Below, one piece after another: positions 45,603-57,640 of a stretch of DNA of 64,000 nucleotides. Source of the DNA: Saprospiraceae bacterium (lineage in GTDB: Bacteria > Bacteroidota > Bacteroidia > Chitinophagales > Saprospiraceae); assembly GCA_016717105.1 (NCBI GenBank), contig JADKGF010000001.1, forward strand, positions 297,428-361,427. Direction: 5' to 3'. The position numbers were made by a program, and so were the translations under genes. The notes under the pieces are model-generated. The model worked only from the letters and a program-made list of their open reading frames with translations. It did not search any database and was not told where the DNA came from. Numbering within the stretch: the stretch's first letter is position 1; each line of letters opens with the position of its first letter.

Positions 45603-48600
45603 ATGCTTAATTTAAAACTCACACTCAACCTTAGAAATTCCTATTTAATTATATTGCTAATGTTGGGTATAACTTCCCTTGATGCGCAATGTATATTGAA
45701 TGTAAGTGACCTAAATAACCCTTCATCTTGTTATGCAACAGATGGTTCATTCCAAGTAACTTCAGTTAATGGTGGATGTAATAGGTTGATAAGTGTTTAT
45801 AAAAACAGTGTGCTTCTTGCTCAAGGAAGTGGTACAATTAACATTTCTGGTCAAGGTGCTGGGGATTTTGAAATTGTGTCTCCAGCTACATGTGGATGTG
45901 CTAGTCCATCATCCAAAGTTGTTACCCTTTTTGCAGGTAGTCCCACACCATTGGTTCCTTATGTCAATTCTGGAGCTGGCCAATATCAGGCGGACAAGGT
46001 ATTCATATGTAGAGGCGGAAATGTAAGTTTGGGCGTCCAATCTCTAGGTTGGGCAGGATTGAGCATTTCTGGTCCTAATGGATATTTTGACAATACACCT
46101 GATGGTAGTTCATTTTGGAATTTTACCAATCTGCAGCCAATCCATAGTGGTACATATACGGTAAGATTTACCAATATTAATGGTTGTGTATCGACAAGAA
46201 ATATTGTTCTCACTGTCGGTAGTTTGAACGTAAATGCGGGAAGTGATAAGGCAGGATGTCCAGGAACTTCACATACACTTGAAGCAAATGTGAGTGGTCA
46301 ATCGGTATGTTCGAATACTTGTCCTTCCACATTAGATTCTCTGCTAGTGGTGTGGAGCCTAGATCAGTGTAACGCATCTACACAAACACAACAAAACTCA
46401 TATACAGAATTTATCCCTACCTATCCTTCTAATGGAAATTGTACACAGATTGGAGCGACAAATGTATATAGAGATCAAGGAGAGCATTCATGTACACCTG
46501 TATTAGGTAGTTATTCTGGTGATGTAGGAATGTGTGTACCAGCTATGGAAAGTTGTGATCCTTCTGAATATACACCTGAACATGCAGTGAAATTTGAAGT
46601 TACACTCACTCCGCAAGAAGCTGGAAGAATTACAAAACTATCATTTGTAGAACAATCTCCACTTGTTTGGATAACTACCAATGGTTCGACAGGTCCAAAT
46701 AATTATAATACAAAGTATTTATTAAGAGTTTATAAAAATGGCCTTTTGATATATTCTGAAGATGATAGAAATACTGAAAAAACATGGAATTTGGAAGAAT
46801 TTGATTTTAGCACTAATCCGGCTTTCGCCATCACAGAAGCAGCAACATTCAGATTCGAATTGAGAGGTTACTGTGTGAATAATGTTGGTGGAAACATGTC
46901 AGGATGGGAGTTGAATGATATAAGAATTTTTGGTGGATGTTGTTCAGGATTAACGACGTATAATGATGTATCATTTTTGTGGTCAACAGGTGAGACAACT
47001 TCGTCTATATCAGTAAATCCATCGACTACTACAGATTATACAGTGACAGTAAAAGATTGTAATGGATGCACATTTTCAGATGATGTAAAAGTAGGTGTTC
47101 ATCCGCTTCCAACTCCAACAATTACGGGTACTCCAGCGATTTGTGTTGGTGGTTCGTCGGTATTGACCGCTTCCGGAGGCACTGCTTATGTTTGGTCATC
47201 CGGAGAAACGACAACTTCGATTACGGTTAGCCCAACAGCTACTACGACATATATTGTCACCGTAACTAGTGATAAAGGTTGCAGCGCATCAACCAATTTT
47301 ATGGTGGTTGTAAATCCACTTCCTTCGCCAGTGATAAGTGGTGATTTCGTGATTTGTATTGGTGAATCAACGTTATTGACCGCATCAGGAGGTATCACTT
47401 TTGAATGGAGTACTGGAGCTACCACTAGCTCAATTACAGTAAGTCCAACAGTAAATACAACCTATTTGGTAATGGTTACTGATGAAAATGGGTGCCAAGA
47501 ATATACTGAAGTTTTAGTTCAGGTGAATCCACTTCCAGTACCAGTTATTTCGGGGAATAGTGTAATTTGTGCTGGTCAACAAACAACACTAACTGCTAGT
47601 GGTGGAACAACATATTTATGGAGTACTGGAGAAACTTCCCCAGATATTGACGTAAGTCCAACAACAAGTACAACTTATACCGTCACAGTTACAGATATTA
47701 ACGGTTGTTTTGCTACAAAAACAAAAACAGTAAATGTAAATCCATTACCAGTACCTGTGATAAGTGGCAATAGTTCATTTTGTACCGGTACGTCATCTGT
47801 TTTAACTGCAAGTGGTGGCGTGACATATGTTTGGTCCACAGGAGCAACTACTACATCCATTAATATTAATCCGGGATTAAATACTACCTATACCGTGACA
47901 GTCACTGATGTAAATGGGTGTACAGCGTCCGTAAGTAGAATGGCTAATGTCATGAGCTTGCCGATCGCAGAAATAACGGGCGTTAATGAAATTTGTAAAG
48001 GATCTACAATCTCATTAACAGCGTCAGGTGGTGTAATATTTTTGTGGAATACAGGAGATGCTGCAAATACGATTACTGTTTCACCTGAAGAAACCACTAT
48101 TTATAGAGTCACAGTTACAGATAATAATGGATGTACAGGCACATCGGCACATGCAGTTACAGTTCATGAAAATCCAACTGTTACAATCTCTGGTGATGAT
48201 GAATTTTGTATTGGAGGAAGTACAAATCTTACAGCTGATGTCATAGGAAAAACATATTGTGAAAAAGATTGTACCAAGGAATTGATGATAAACTGGACTA
48301 TGGACCAATGTAATTCAGACGGTGTTGCCAATCAAAGGGATTATAGTGAATTTGTTGGAGATTTGATCTCAAATTGCAATCTTGAAAATGTTACAAACAC
48401 AAATGCATTTAGAGATCGGGGAGATCATTCTTGTACTCCAGATGGAAATGGAGGCGTTGGATTATGTATTGGCACATTATCGAGTTGTGATCCTAATGAT
48501 TATGACCCAATTAATGCGCTTAGATTTAATGTAACTGTAGATCCGGTTGAATTGGGCAAGCTTACAAAACTCACCTTTAGAGAGCAGTCTCCGATAAACT

Positions 48601-50396
48601 GGTTAACTACGAATGGATCAACAGGAATTAATAATTATAATGAAAAATATTTGATTCGAGTATATAAGAATGGTGTGTTGGTTTACGCCAAAAATGACAT
48701 TGCCACAGAGCGAATTTGGAATTTGGAAACATTTGATTTTACTGATCATCCAGAATTTACTATTACTGAACAAACAATATTCTCTTTTGAGTTATATGGA
48801 TATTGTGTTGTAGATAATGGAGGTACGCCTGGTTGGGAAATTGATGATATCAGATTGTATGGTGGTGAATGTCCATCATCTCCAGTGGTGGAAAATGTAT
48901 CTTATCTTTGGTCAACTGGTGCCACAACTTCAAATATAAATGTAGCACCTTCAATATCAACCACATATTCAGTTACTGTAACTGATTGTAATGGCTGCCA
49001 AGGATCTGACCAACATACTATAACTGTGCATCCATTGCCAACGCCAAGTATCCCAGGCGACACAGAAATCTGTACAGGTGCGAGCACAACGTTGACAGCT
49101 AGTGGAGGAACGACTTATTTATGGAGCAATGGAGCAACTAGCACAAATATCACAGTTAGCCCAACGGCAACAACGACTTATAATGTAACCGTAACGGATG
49201 GTAATGGCTGTCAAGCATCGACAAGTGTAACGGTGACAGTACATCCACTTCCAATCGCTAGTATCAGTAGTGACACAGAAATCTGTACAGGTGCGAGCAC
49301 AACGTTGACGGCAAGTGGAGGAACGACTTATGTATGGAGTAATGGAGCAACCACCTACTGGATAGATGTAAATCCAACGACAACGACCACATATAATGTA
49401 ACGGTAACGGATGGTAATGGCTGTCAAGCTTCAACAAGTGTCACAGTAACCGTAAATCCATTGCCTACACCAAGTATAAGTGGCGATACAGAGATATGTA
49501 CAGGCACGAGCACGACTTTGACAGCAAGTGGAGGAACAACTTATGTATGGAGTAATGGGGCAACCAGCTCAAGCATCACAGTTAGCCCAACGGCAACAAC
49601 GACATACAATGTAACCGTAACGGATGGTAATGGCTGTCAAGCTTCAACAAGCGTAACAGTTAAAGTAAATCCGCTTCCTTCTCCAAGTATAACGGGCGAT
49701 ACAGAAATATGTACAGGTGCGACCACAACGTTGATAGCTAGTGGAGGAATAACTTATGCGTGGAGTAATGGAGCAACTGAAGCGAGCATTACCGTAAGCC
49801 CAACGGCGACAACGACTTATAATGTAACGGTAACGGATGGCAATGGCTGTCAAGCTTCAGCAAGTGTAACAGTGACAGTAAATCCGCTTCCAACGCCAAG
49901 TATAACAGGTGATACAGAAATTTGTAATGGTGCAACAACAAGATTGACAGCTAGTGGTGGAACAAGTTATACATGGAGCACAGGAGCAACCACCTACTGG
50001 ATAGATGTAAACCCAACGGCAACAACGACTTATAATGTAACGGTAACGGATGGTAATGGCTGTCAAGCTTCAGCAAGTGTAACAGTGGCAGTAAATCCAT
50101 TTCCTACGGCAAGTATAAGTGGCGACAAAGAAATATGTACAGGTACGAGCACAACGTTGACAGCTAGTGGTGGAACAGCATATGTATGGAGTAATGGGGC
50201 AACTGAAGCAAGCATCACAGTTAGCCCAACGACGACAACGACTTATAATGTAACCGTAACGGATGGCAATGGCTGTCAAGCATCAACAAGTGTCACCGTA
50301 ACAGTACATCCACTTCCAATCGCAAGTATAAGTGGCGACAAAGAAATATGTACAGGTGCGAGCACAACGTTGACAGCTAGTGGAGGAACGCATTAG
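45603..50396 (+). CDS. Giant Ig-repeat surface protein, N-terminal segment
   Basis: First and longest open part (1,597 codons) of one gene that, repaired, would run to 59599. Signal peptide MLNLKLTLNLRN...LDAQ; unique N-terminal region (about 30-230); a Cys-rich domain (46306-46950) inside the first WSTG-type Ig unit; five diverged Ig-like units (47105-48169; each LP-x-P-x-I-x-G ... LTASGG ... WSTGAT ... TYTVTVTDxNGC); a second Cys-rich domain (48252-48880) inside the next unit; then near-identical 213-bp units from 49033. The stop at 50394 comes from a disturbed stretch in the repeats and is not the real end. Most likely a T9SS-exported adhesin. Confidence 0.85.
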   Translation: MLNLKLTLNLRNSYLIILLMLGITSLDAQCILNVSDLNNPSSCYATDGSFQVTSVNGGCNRLISVYKNSVLLAQGSGTINISGQGAGDFEIVSPATCGCASPSSKVVTLFAGSPTPLVPYVNSGAGQYQADKVFICRGGNVSLGVQSLGWAGLSISGPNGYFDNTPDGSSFWNFTNLQPIHSGTYTVRFTNINGCVSTRNIVLTVGSLNVNAGSDKAGCPGTSHTLEANVSGQSVCSNTCPSTLDSLLVVWSLDQCNASTQTQQNSYTEFIPTYPSNGNCTQIGATNVYRDQGEHSCTPVLGSYSGDVGMCVPAMESCDPSEYTPEHAVKFEVTLTPQEAGRITKLSFVEQSPLVWITTNGSTGPNNYNTKYLLRVYKNGLLIYSEDDRNTEKTWNLEEFDFSTNPAFAITEAATFRFELRGYCVNNVGGNMSGWELNDIRIFGGCCSGLTTYNDVSFLWSTGETTSSISVNPSTTTDYTVTVKDCNGCTFSDDVKVGVHPLPTPTITGTPAICVGGSSVLTASGGTAYVWSSGETTTSITVSPTATTTYIVTVTSDKGCSASTNFMVVVNPLPSPVISGDFVICIGESTLLTASGGITFEWSTGATTSSITVSPTVNTTYLVMVTDENGCQEYTEVLVQVNPLPVPVISGNSVICAGQQTTLTASGGTTYLWSTGETSPDIDVSPTTSTTYTVTVTDINGCFATKTKTVNVNPLPVPVISGNSSFCTGTSSVLTASGGVTYVWSTGATTTSININPGLNTTYTVTVTDVNGCTASVSRMANVMSLPIAEITGVNEICKGSTISLTASGGVIFLWNTGDAANTITVSPEETTIYRVTVTDNNGCTGTSAHAVTVHENPTVTISGDDEFCIGGSTNLTADVIGKTYCEKDCTKELMINWTMDQCNSDGVANQRDYSEFVGDLISNCNLENVTNTNAFRDRGDHSCTPDGNGGVGLCIGTLSSCDPNDYDPINALRFNVTVDPVELGKLTKLTFREQSPINWLTTNGSTGINNYNEKYLIRVYKNGVLVYAKNDIATERIWNLETFDFTDHPEFTITEQTIFSFELYGYCVVDNGGTPGWEIDDIRLYGGECPSSPVVENVSYLWSTGATTSNINVAPSISTTYSVTVTDCNGCQGSDQHTITVHPLPTPSIPGDTEICTGASTTLTASGGTTYLWSNGATSTNITVSPTATTTYNVTVTDGNGCQASTSVTVTVHPLPIASISSDTEICTGASTTLTASGGTTYVWSNGATTYWIDVNPTTTTTYNVTVTDGNGCQASTSVTVTVNPLPTPSISGDTEICTGTSTTLTASGGTTYVWSNGATSSSITVSPTATTTYNVTVTDGNGCQASTSVTVKVNPLPSPSITGDTEICTGATTTLIASGGITYAWSNGATEASITVSPTATTTYNVTVTDGNGCQASASVTVTVNPLPTPSITGDTEICNGATTRLTASGGTSYTWSTGATTYWIDVNPTATTTYNVTVTDGNGCQASASVTVAVNPFPTASISGDKEICTGTSTTLTASGGTAYVWSNGATEASITVSPTTTTTYNVTVTDGNGCQASTSVTVTVHPLPIASISGDKEICTGASTTLTASGGTH

Positions 50397-50640
50397 GAGA
50401 AGGAGCACACATATGACGTTAGAACGGCAACGACATAATAAAGGAGCAACTGAGAGCAAGTGACAGAACCATTACCGTAAGCACACAGTGTACAGGACAA
50501 CAACAGAAAAGAGGGGGAAAGGCGGGAGCACAGGGCAACACCGGAAGCAACACTTATAATGTAACAGTAACAGATGGCAATGGCTGCCAATCATCAACAA
50601 GTTAACAGTGAACAGTACATGCCTACACCAAGTATAACAG
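50397..50640 (+). other. Garbled part of the repeat array
   Basis: Recognisable pieces of the 213-bp unit (ATTACCGTAAGC; ACTTATAATGTAACAGTAACAG) are mixed with stretches unlike any other unit, such as the purine-rich GAAAAGAGGGGGAAAGGCGGG at about 50506. No frame stays open. It looks like an ill-resolved consensus inside a tandem repeat. Confidence 0.6.
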
Positions 50641-51530
50641 GCGACACAGAAATCTGTACAGGAGAAACAACGAGATTAACAGCGAGTGGCGGAACAGGCT
50701 ATCTGTGGAGTAATGGATCAACAAGCTACTGGATAGATGTGAATCCAACGACGACAACGACATACAATGTTACCGTAACGGATGGTAATGGCTGTCAAGC
50801 TTCAACAAGTGTAACAGTAACAGTAAATCCATTGCCTACAATAACGATAAGTGGTGATACAGAAATATGTGCAGGTGAATGTACGACATTGACAGCCACC
50901 GGTGGAGCAACATATGAATGGGGCAATGTTGGCTCCAATGGATATGAATGTAACGGGGCATTTTTTGTAGGTGGCTTACAAGGTGGTGAGCCACAGAATT
51001 TGTATAATATGACAGGGACGCAATTGCGAGAAATAGGACCATTGGGAACAAATAATGTTAATGGCATAGCGTATTATTGTCAGGCCAATAGCACACCGCA
51101 TATATATGGGATGAGGATGAAGGGCAATAGTATAACGGATGCAACGCGTGCGGATTTAGTACAAATAGATCCCCGGACAGGTGCAACAGTGATCTTAGGA
51201 GAGATACCACAACCGCCAAATCCATATGGATTAACTGGAACAACAGGTATCATGGGATATATAGGAGAAGCGACAAGAGGAGGCAAATATTATTTTCCTG
51301 CAGTATCGGCGTTGATAAATCCAGTAACATTTGCGATAATAGATTATAGCATATATTTAGGCGAGATAGATTTGAATAATCATGGCAATGGTGGGAATGT
51401 TGTATATAGGGCGATATCGATATTACCAACCTGTCGCCCATATATGGATGCATGTGTAGCGGCCTTCCAGCAGTATGCACTAAATCCTGGATCGAGAGAG
51501 CCATCTGGAGAATTCAGGACTGGGCATTAA
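50598..51530 (+). CDS. Giant Ig-repeat protein, segment with first propeller-like insert
   Basis: Open part holding one WIDVNP-type Ig unit and the first half of an Ig unit (GDTEICAGECTTLTATGGATYEW) interrupted by a propeller-like domain (from 50920: NGYECNGAFFVGGLQGG, IGPLGTNNVNGIAYYC, TRADLVQIDPRTGATVILGE). The frame is lost near 51510, where this copy reads GGAGAATTC and the second copy (55630) reads GGAGGAATTC. Confidence 0.75.
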   Translation, partial: QVNSEQYMPTPSITGDTEICTGETTRLTASGGTGYLWSNGSTSYWIDVNPTTTTTYNVTVTDGNGCQASTSVTVTVNPLPTITISGDTEICAGECTTLTATGGATYEWGNVGSNGYECNGAFFVGGLQGGEPQNLYNMTGTQLREIGPLGTNNVNGIAYYCQANSTPHIYGMRMKGNSITDATRADLVQIDPRTGATVILGEIPQPPNPYGLTGTTGIMGYIGEATRGGKYYFPAVSALINPVTFAIIDYSIYLGEIDLNNHGNGGNVVYRAISILPTCRPYMDACVAAFQQYALNPGSREPSGEFRTGH

Positions 51531-52600
51531 GTGAAGATGAGCAAACGTTGTATTCATTTTTTGGGATAGAGAATGCCTTATTCAGATTGAATTTAGGAAC
51601 AATGACAACAAATTGTGTAGCAGGACCGATTTCGAATGGAATCTATACAGGACAGACAGGAGTACAGACAGATGAATTTGGAGGTATATATTTTGAGAAT
51701 AATGAATTGATGGGTTATCAGGTTGATAGAGGCCGAGTGATGCGGATCGACCAGAATGATGGTACATTAACCTTGGTAAGTAGTGATTATCCTAGGGATT
51801 ACCGAGGAGATAATGCGATATGTAGAGATTGTGGAATGACCACGGGACCGAATAATGAGGCAGAGATAACAGTATGTCCAGATGAGACGACCACTTATAC
51901 AGTAACAGTAACGGACGAAAACGGATGTAGTAGTAGTAAGGAAGTAACCGTAACAGTCCATCCACTTCCGACAGCAAATATCAGTGGCGACACAGAAATC
52001 TGTACAGGCTCAAGTACGAGTTTGACGGCGAGCGGTGGAACAAGTTATGTATGGAGCAATGGCGCAACTGGAGCAAGTATTACGGTAAGTCCGACAGCAA
52101 CAACGACCTATAATGTGACGGTAACGGATGTCAATGGATGTGATGGAACAGCAAGTAAAACAGTAATAGTTAATCCGCTACCGGCAGTGAGTATATTTGG
52201 AATAGATGAAATTTGTAATGGTGGCAATACAACACTGTTTGCAAGTGGTGGAGTGAGTTATGTTTGGAGCAATGGAGCAACCAGCACAAGTATTGCGGTA
52301 AGCCCAACAGCAACAACGACTTATAATGTAACGGTAACGGATGGTAATGGCTGTCAAGCTTCAACAAGTGTCACAGTAACCGTACATCCATTGCCTACGG
52401 CAAGTATCAGTGGCGACACAGAGATATGTACAGGAACAACAACGAGATTAACAGCTAGTGGCGGAACAGGCTATCAATGGAGCACAGGTGCAACTACTTA
52501 CTGGATAGATGTGAATCCAACGGCGACAACGACTTATAATGTAACCGTAACGGATGGTAATGGTTGTCAAGCTTCAACAAGCGTAACAGTTAATGTAAAT
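50808..52600 (+). repeat. Copy one of a 1.8-kb internal duplication
   Basis: Matches 54925-56718 almost base for base (propeller insert plus following Ig units), offset 4117, changing to 4118 after the 1-base deletion at about 51510. Confidence 0.8.
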
Positions 52601-52621
52601 CCACTTCCTACGCAAGTATAA
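51508..52621 (+). CDS. Giant Ig-repeat protein, end of first propeller insert and following Ig units
   Basis: Continues the propeller (DWALSEDEQTLYSFFGIENALFRLN), then the interrupted Ig unit resumes (EAEITVCPDETTTYTVTVTDENGC), followed by four Ig units, two of a less common type (TDVNGCDGTASKTVIVNP and FGIDEICNGGNTTLFASGG). The ATG-started frame begins at 51452, but the in-phase part starts at the 51508 break. It ends at another 1-base break (NPLPTQV). Confidence 0.75.
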
Positions 52622-52932
52622 CGGGCGATACAGAAATATGTACAGGTACGAGCACAACGTTGACAGCAAGTGGAGGAACAGCTATGTATGGAGTAATGGA
52701 GCAACCAGCTCAAGCATCACAGTTAGCCCAACGGCGACAATGACTTATAATGTAACCGTAACGGATGGCAATGGCTGTAAAGCATCAACCAGTGTAACGG
52801 TGACTGTACATCCGCTTCCAATCGCAAGTATAACAGGTGACACAGAGATATGTACAGAACAACAACGAGATTAACAGCAAGTGGTGGAACGATTATTTAT
52901 GGAGTAATGGTGCAACAGCCTAATGGATAGAT
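52622..52932 (+). CDS. Giant Ig-repeat protein, short disrupted segment
   Basis: About one and a half 213-bp units with at least three small deletions compared with neighbours (for example GGAACAGCTATGTATGG at 52676 and ACAGAACAACAACGAG at 52853). A stop (TAATGG instead of the usual TACTGG) stands at 52920. The only open stretch is 52638-52874. Confidence 0.55.
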
Positions 52933-54420
52933 GTGAATCCAACGGCGACAATGACTTATAATGTAACCGTAACGGATGGCAATGGCTGTCAAGCATCAAT
53001 CAGTGTAACAGTGACTGTACATCCATTGCCTACTCCAAGTATAACGGGCGACACAGAGATATGTACAGGAACAACAACAAGATTAACAGCTAGTGGCGGA
53101 ACAGGCTATCTGTGGAGCACAGGTGCAACTACTTACTGGATAGATGTGAATCCAACGGCGACAACGACTTATAATGTAACCGTAACGGATGGCAATGGCT
53201 GTCAAGCTTCAACAAGCGTAACAGTGACAGTAAATCCGCTTCCAACGCCAAGTATAACGGGCGATACAGAAATATGTACAGGAACAACAACGAGATTAAC
53301 AGCTAGTGGTGGAACAGGCTATCTGTGGAGCACAGGTGCAACAACCTATTGGATAGATGTAAACCCAACGGCGACAACAACTTATAATGTAACCGTAACG
53401 AATGGTAATGGCTGTCAAGCTTCAACAAGTGTAACGGTGACAGTACATCCACTTCCAATCGCTAGTATCAGTGGTGACACAGAAATATGTACAGGTGCGA
53501 GCACAACGTTGATAGCTAGTGGAGGAACGACTTATGTATGGAGTAATGGGGCAACTGAAGCAAGCATTACCGTTAGCCCAACAGCGACAACAACCTATAA
53601 TGTAACCGTAACGGATGGTAATGGCTGTCAAGCTTCAGCAAGTGTAACAGTTACAGTAAATTCGCTTCCAACGCCAAGTATAACGGGCGACAAAGAAATC
53701 TGTACAGGTGCGAGCACAACGTTGATAGCTAGAGGAGGAACGACTTATGTATGGAGTAATGGAGCAACTGAAGCAAGCATTACCGTTAGCCCAACAGCGA
53801 CAACAACCTATAATGTAACCGTAACGAATGACAATGGCTGTCAAGCATCAACAAGTGTAACAGTAACAGTAAATCCACTTCCAACCGCAAGTATAACAGG
53901 CGATACAGAGATATGTACAGGTGCGAGCACAACGTTGACGGCAAGTGGAGGAACGACTTATGCGTGGAGTAATGGGGCAACCAGCTCAAGCATCACAGTT
54001 AGCCCAACGGCGACAACGACTTATAATGTAACCGTAACGGATGGCAATGGCTGTCAAGCATCGACAAGTGTAACAGTGACAGTAAATCCATTGCCTACGG
54101 CAAGTATAAGTGGCGACAAAGAAATATGTACAGGTACGAGCACAAGATTGACAGCTAGTGGTGGAACAAGTTATACATGGAGCACAGGTGCAACAACCTA
54201 CTGGATAGATGTAAACCCAACGGCGACAACGACTTATAATGTAACGGTAACGGATGGCAATGGCTGTCAAGCATCAACAAGTGTAACGGTAACAGTACAT
54301 CCATTTCCAACGGCAAGTATAAGTGGCGACACAGAAATATGTAATGGAGCAACAACGAGATTAACAGCTAGTGGAGGAACAGCATATCTATGGAGTAATG
54401 GAGCAACTAACCTATTGGAT
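52933..54420 (+). CDS. Giant Ig-repeat protein, central array of seven Ig units
   Basis: Seven units of 71 residues, without inserts. Two subtypes alternate irregularly: one with TTTRLTASGGTGYLWSTGAT followed by TYWIDVNPTA, and one with ASTTLTASGGTTYVWSNGAT followed by EASITVSPTA or SSSITVSPTA. The frame is lost at about 54405-54415 (GGAGCAACTAACCTATTGG, an extra base before the WIDV segment). Confidence 0.75.
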
Positions 54421-54856
54421 AGACGTAAGTCCAACGGCGACAACGACTTATAATGTAACGGTAACGGATGGTAACGGCTGTCAAGCATCAACAAGTGTAA
54501 CAGTGACAGTACATCCATTGCCTACACCAAGTATAAGTGGCGATATAGAAATATGTACAGGTGCGACCACAACGTTGACAGCTAGTGGTGGAACAGCATA
54601 TGTATGGAATAATGGAGCAACTGAAGCAAGCATTACCGTAAGCCCAACGGCGACAACGACTTATAATGTAACGGTAACGGATGGCAATGGCTGTCAAGCA
54701 TCAACAAGTGTAACAGTGACAGTAAATCCGCTTCCAACGCCAAGTATAACAGGCAACACAGAAATATGTACAAGCGCGAGCACAAGATTGACAGCTAGTG
54801 GTGGAACAAGTTATGTATGGAGTAATGGCGCAACAGAAGCAATTGGATTACCGTAA
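54417..54856 (+). CDS. Giant Ig-repeat protein, two Ig units between frame breaks
   Basis: Continues directly after the previous break (YWIDVSPTATTTYNVTVTDGNGC) through two more units. The end (ATEAIGLP) is a local scramble of the EASITVSPT segment near 54838-54850. Confidence 0.65.
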
Positions 54857-56505
54857 GCCCAACGACGACAACGACCACCTATAATGTAACAGTAACCGAT
54901 GACAATGGCTGTCAAGCATCAACAAGTGTAACAGTAACAGTAAATCCATTGCCTACAATAACGATAAGTGGTGATACAGAAATATGTGAAGGAGCATGTA
55001 CAACTTTAACAGCTAGTGGTGGAATAGCATATGAGTGGGGCAATGTTGGCTCCAATGGATATGAATGTAACGGGGCATTTTTTGTAGGTGGCTTACAAGG
55101 TGGTGAGCCACAGAATTTGTATAATATGACAGGGACGCAATTGCGAGAAATAGGACCATTGGGAACAAATAATGTTAATGGCATAGCGTATTATTGTCAG
55201 GCCAATAGCACACCGCATATATATGGGATGAGGATGAAGGGCAATAGTATAACGGATGCAACGCGTGCGGATTTAGTACAAATAGATCCACGGACAGGAG
55301 CAACAGTGATCTTAGGAGAGATACCACAACCGCCAAATCCATATGGATTAACTGGAACAACAGGTATCATGGGATATATAGGAGAAGCGACAAGAGGAGG
55401 CAAATATTATTTTCCTGCAGTATCGGCGTTGATAAATCCAGTAACATTTGCGATAATAGATTATAGCATATATTTAGGCGAGATAGATTTGAATAATCAT
55501 GGCAATGGCGGGAATGTTGTATATAGGGCGATATCGATATTACCAACCTGTCGCCCATATATGGATGCATGTGTAGCGGCCTTCCAGCAGTATGCACTAA
55601 ATCCTGGATCGAGAGAGCCATCTGGAGGAATTCAGGACTGGGCATTAAGTGAAGATGAGCAAACGTTGTATTCATTTTTTGGGATAGAGAATGCCTTATT
55701 CAGATTGAATTTAGGAACAATGACAACAAATTGTATAGCAGGACCGATTTCGAATGGAATCTATACAGGACAGACAGGAGTACAGACAGATGAATTTGGA
55801 GGCATATATTTTGAGAATAATGAATTGATGGGTTATCAGGTAGATAGAGGCCGAGTGATGCGGATCGATCAAAACGATGGAACCTTGACGTTAGTGAGTA
55901 GTGATTATCCTAGGGATTACCGAGGAGATAATGCGATATGTAGAGATTGTGGAATGACCACGGGACCGAATAATGAGGCAGAGATAACAGTATGTCCAGA
56001 TGAGACGACCACTTATACAGTAACAGTAACGGACGAAAACGGATGTAGTAGTAGTAAGGAAGTAACCGTAACAGTCCATCCACTTCCGACAGCAAATATC
56101 AGTGGCGACACAGAAATCTGTACAGGCTCAAGTACGAGTTTGACGGCGAGCGGTGGAACAAGTTATGTATGGAGCAATGGCGCAACTGGATCGAGTATTA
56201 CGGTAAGTCCGACAGCAACAACGACCTATAATGTGACGGTAACGGATGTCAATGGATGTGATGGAACAGCAAGTAAAACAGTAATAGTTAATCCGCTACC
56301 GGCAGTGAGTATATTTGGAATAGATGAAATTTGTAATGGTGGCAATACAACACTGTTTGCAAGTGGTGGAGTGAGATATATTTGGAGCAATGGAGCAACC
56401 AGTACAAGTATTGCGGTAAGCCCAACAGCAACGACCACATATAATGTAACCGTAACGGATGGTAATGGCTGTCAAGCTTCAACAAGTGTCACAGCAGTAA
56501 CGTAA
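54857..56505 (+). CDS. Giant Ig-repeat protein, second copy of the propeller insert and following Ig units
   Basis: An intact copy of the block broken at 51510. Half Ig unit (GDTEICEGACTTLTASGGIAYEW), propeller-like domain of about 310 residues (55036-55975), second Ig half (EAEITVCPDETTTYTVTVTD), then the same TDVNGCDGTASKT and FGIDEICNGGNTT units as in copy one. Offset to copy one is 4117-4118 bases. The first ATG is 54949, but the frame is open from the preceding break. It ends at a 3-to-4-base break near 56490 (GTCACAGCAGTAACG). Confidence 0.78.
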
Positions 56506-56718
56506 ATCCATTGCCTACGGCAAGTATCAGTGGCGACACAGAGATATGTACAGGAACAACAACGAGATTGACAGCTAGTGGCGGAACAGGCTATCTGTGG
56601 AGCACAGGTGCAACTACCTACGGATAGATGTGAATCCAACGGCAACAACGACTTATAATGTAACGGTAACGGATGGTAATGGCTGTCAAGCTTCAACAAG
56701 TGTAACGGTGACTGTCCA
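54925..56718 (+). repeat. Copy two of the 1.8-kb internal duplication
   Basis: The downstream partner of 50808-52600. Between them lie about 14 Ig units, so the duplicated unit may have been insert plus array (4.1 kb). Confidence 0.8.
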
Positions 56719-57640
56719 TACATTGCCAATAGCAGGTATTACAGGCGACACAGAAATCTGTACAGGTGCGACCACAACGTTGATAGCTAGTGGCGGAACA
56801 GGCTATCTATGGAGCAATGGAGCAACAACCTATATCATAGATGTAAACCCAACGGCGACAACAACTTATAATGTAACCGTAACGGATGGTAATGGCTGTC
56901 AAGCTTCAACAAGCATAACCGTTAAAGTAAATCCGCTTCCTTCTCCAAGTATCGCAGGCGACACAGAAATATGTACAAGCGCGAGCACAACGTTGACTGC
57001 AAGTGGTGGAACAACTTATTTTTGGAGCAATGGAGCAACTAGCACAAATATCACAGTTAGCCCAACAGCAACAACCACATATAATGTAACCGTAACGGAT
57101 GGCAACGGCTGTGAAGCAACAACAAGTGTCACAGTAACCGTACATCCACTTCCGGCAGCTAATATTACAGGCGATACAGAAATTTGTAATGGAACAACAA
57201 CGAGATTGACAGCTAGTGGCGGAACAGGCTATCTGTGGAGCACAGGTGCAACTACCTATTGGATAGATGTGAATCCAACGGCAACAACGACTTATAATGT
57301 AACCGTAACGGATGGCAATGGCTGTCAAGCTTCAACAAGCGTAACAGTTAATGTAAATCCATTGCCTACGGCAAGTATCAGTGGCGACACAGAAATATGT
57401 ACAGGAACAACAACGAGATTAACAGCTAGTGGCGGAACAGGCTATCTATGGAGCACAGGTGCAACAACCTATTGGATAGATGTAAACCCAACGGCGACAA
57501 CAACTTATAATGTAACCGTAACGAATGGTAATGGCTGTCAAGCTTCAACAAGCATAACCGTTAAAGTAAATCCGCTTCCTTCTCCAAGTATCGCAGGCGA
57601 CACAGAAATATGTACACGCGAGCACAACGTTGACAGCTAG
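56507..57640 (+). CDS. Giant Ig-repeat protein, five Ig units after copy two
   Basis: Open mainly from 56597. Units alternate WIDVNP/IIDVNP and STNITVSP types with HP- or NP-type linkers. A missing base at about 56625 (ACTACCTACGGATAG for ACTACCTACTGGATAG) and a deletion at about 57615 (TGTACACGCGAGC for TGTACAGGTGCGAGC) bound the segment. Confidence 0.65.
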
